Of a stretch of DNA of 64,000 nucleotides, positions 63,894-64,000 are shown one piece after another; within the stretch, counting starts at the first letter, position 1; every line of letters starts with the position of its first letter. The notes under the pieces are model-generated. The model did not search any database. It was not told the origin of the DNA and was given only the letters and a program-made list of their open reading frames with translations. This DNA is from Ligustrum vulgare (Eukaryota; Streptophyta; Magnoliopsida; Lamiales; Oleaceae): the NCBI GenBank assembly GCA_963555705.1, contig OY743168.1:20404139-20468138 (forward strand), in the 5' to 3' direction. The position numbers and the translations under genes were made by a program.

Positions 63894-64000
63894 TGTTAGA
63901 ATAGTGTCCAAGTTCAATCAGTTGGGCCGGATTTGGGTTGGCCCAAGTCCATATCTCTACCCTAATTAGGTTTAGCTCAAACCTATAAGTACTAGATTAG
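63894..64000 (+). repeat. start of 3' LTR of old Copia, truncated by window
   Basis: TGTTAGAATAGTGTCCAAGT follows AAGTGGGAGAT. It matches the first 107 bases of the 5' LTR with several changes, and continues beyond the window. Confidence 0.9.

Larger units (their letters stand above)
41584..64000 (+). mobile_element. old Copia retrotransposon, split by two nested Gypsy elements, runs off window
   Basis: The 5' LTR is 41584-41959 (376 bp, TGTTTGAATAG to CCTTACA). The primer site TGGTATCAGAGCC is at 41961-41973, a perfect match to the usual tRNA-iMet site. The 3' LTR begins TGTTAGAATAGTGTCC at 63894 after the purine tract AAGTGGGAGAT and is cut by the window end. The two LTR starts align well over the visible 107 bases, with several substitutions. 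The internal pol order (integrase, RT, RNase H) is Copia, on the plus strand, heavily decayed. Nested inside are 44686-56907 and 58703-62236. Confidence 0.9.

Overview
This window is nuclear DNA of a flowering plant, most likely a dicot. It is AT-rich, holds one clearly intact intron-containing host gene, and is otherwise dominated by plant transposable elements: Copia and Gypsy retrotransposons with plant tRNA-Met-type primer sites, Helitrons, Tourist-like and hAT-like MITEs, and a tRNA-derived SINE. The species cannot be named from sequence alone.

Layout. 1-1000: a short Copia-type LTR with primer site, followed by a small ORF with a membrane segment. 1440-2000: a pyrimidine-rich leader-like stretch with a 112-bp tandem duplication. 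2301-4484: a complete minus-strand Helitron. 4485-13199: an AT-rich repeat-built region that ends in a plus-strand Helitron 3' terminus and contains a decayed TFIIS exon, a triplicated 224-bp repeat, a 170-bp duplication present at two places, and a 240-bp inverted duplication. 13200-15260: a decayed minus-strand Copia. 15500-18000: MITEs. 19220-24463 (minus): PRORP1, the organellar protein-only RNase P, in six exons, with a solo LTR and a MITE in intron 4. 24722-25230: a ClpB pseudogene, head to head with PRORP1. 25400-28330: MITEs and unidentified sequence. 28713-33608: a Copia element with near-identical LTRs but broken coding sequence. 34740-39694: nested Helitrons built around TTA microsatellites. 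39897-41026: a MITE and a SINE. 41584-64000: an old Copia element running off the window end. It is split by a 12.2-kb Tat-type Gypsy (44686-56907, minus), itself hit by a hAT MITE, and by a 3.5-kb Gypsy deletion derivative (58703-62236, minus) with a perfect 5-bp target duplication.

How it works together. PRORP1 is the only feature with a clear cellular role, the 5' maturation of organellar pre-tRNAs. Its zinc and metal-binding residues are all present and all six exons join in frame, so it looks functional. The rest records layered transposition. Most autonomous elements have lost their reading frames. The best leads are the antisense, intron-containing gene inside the Tat element, the 21-bp-phased palindrome array in the LTRs of the 58.7-62.2 kb element, the precisely bounded nested Helitrons, and the mismatch between young LTRs and old coding damage in the 28.7-kb Copia.
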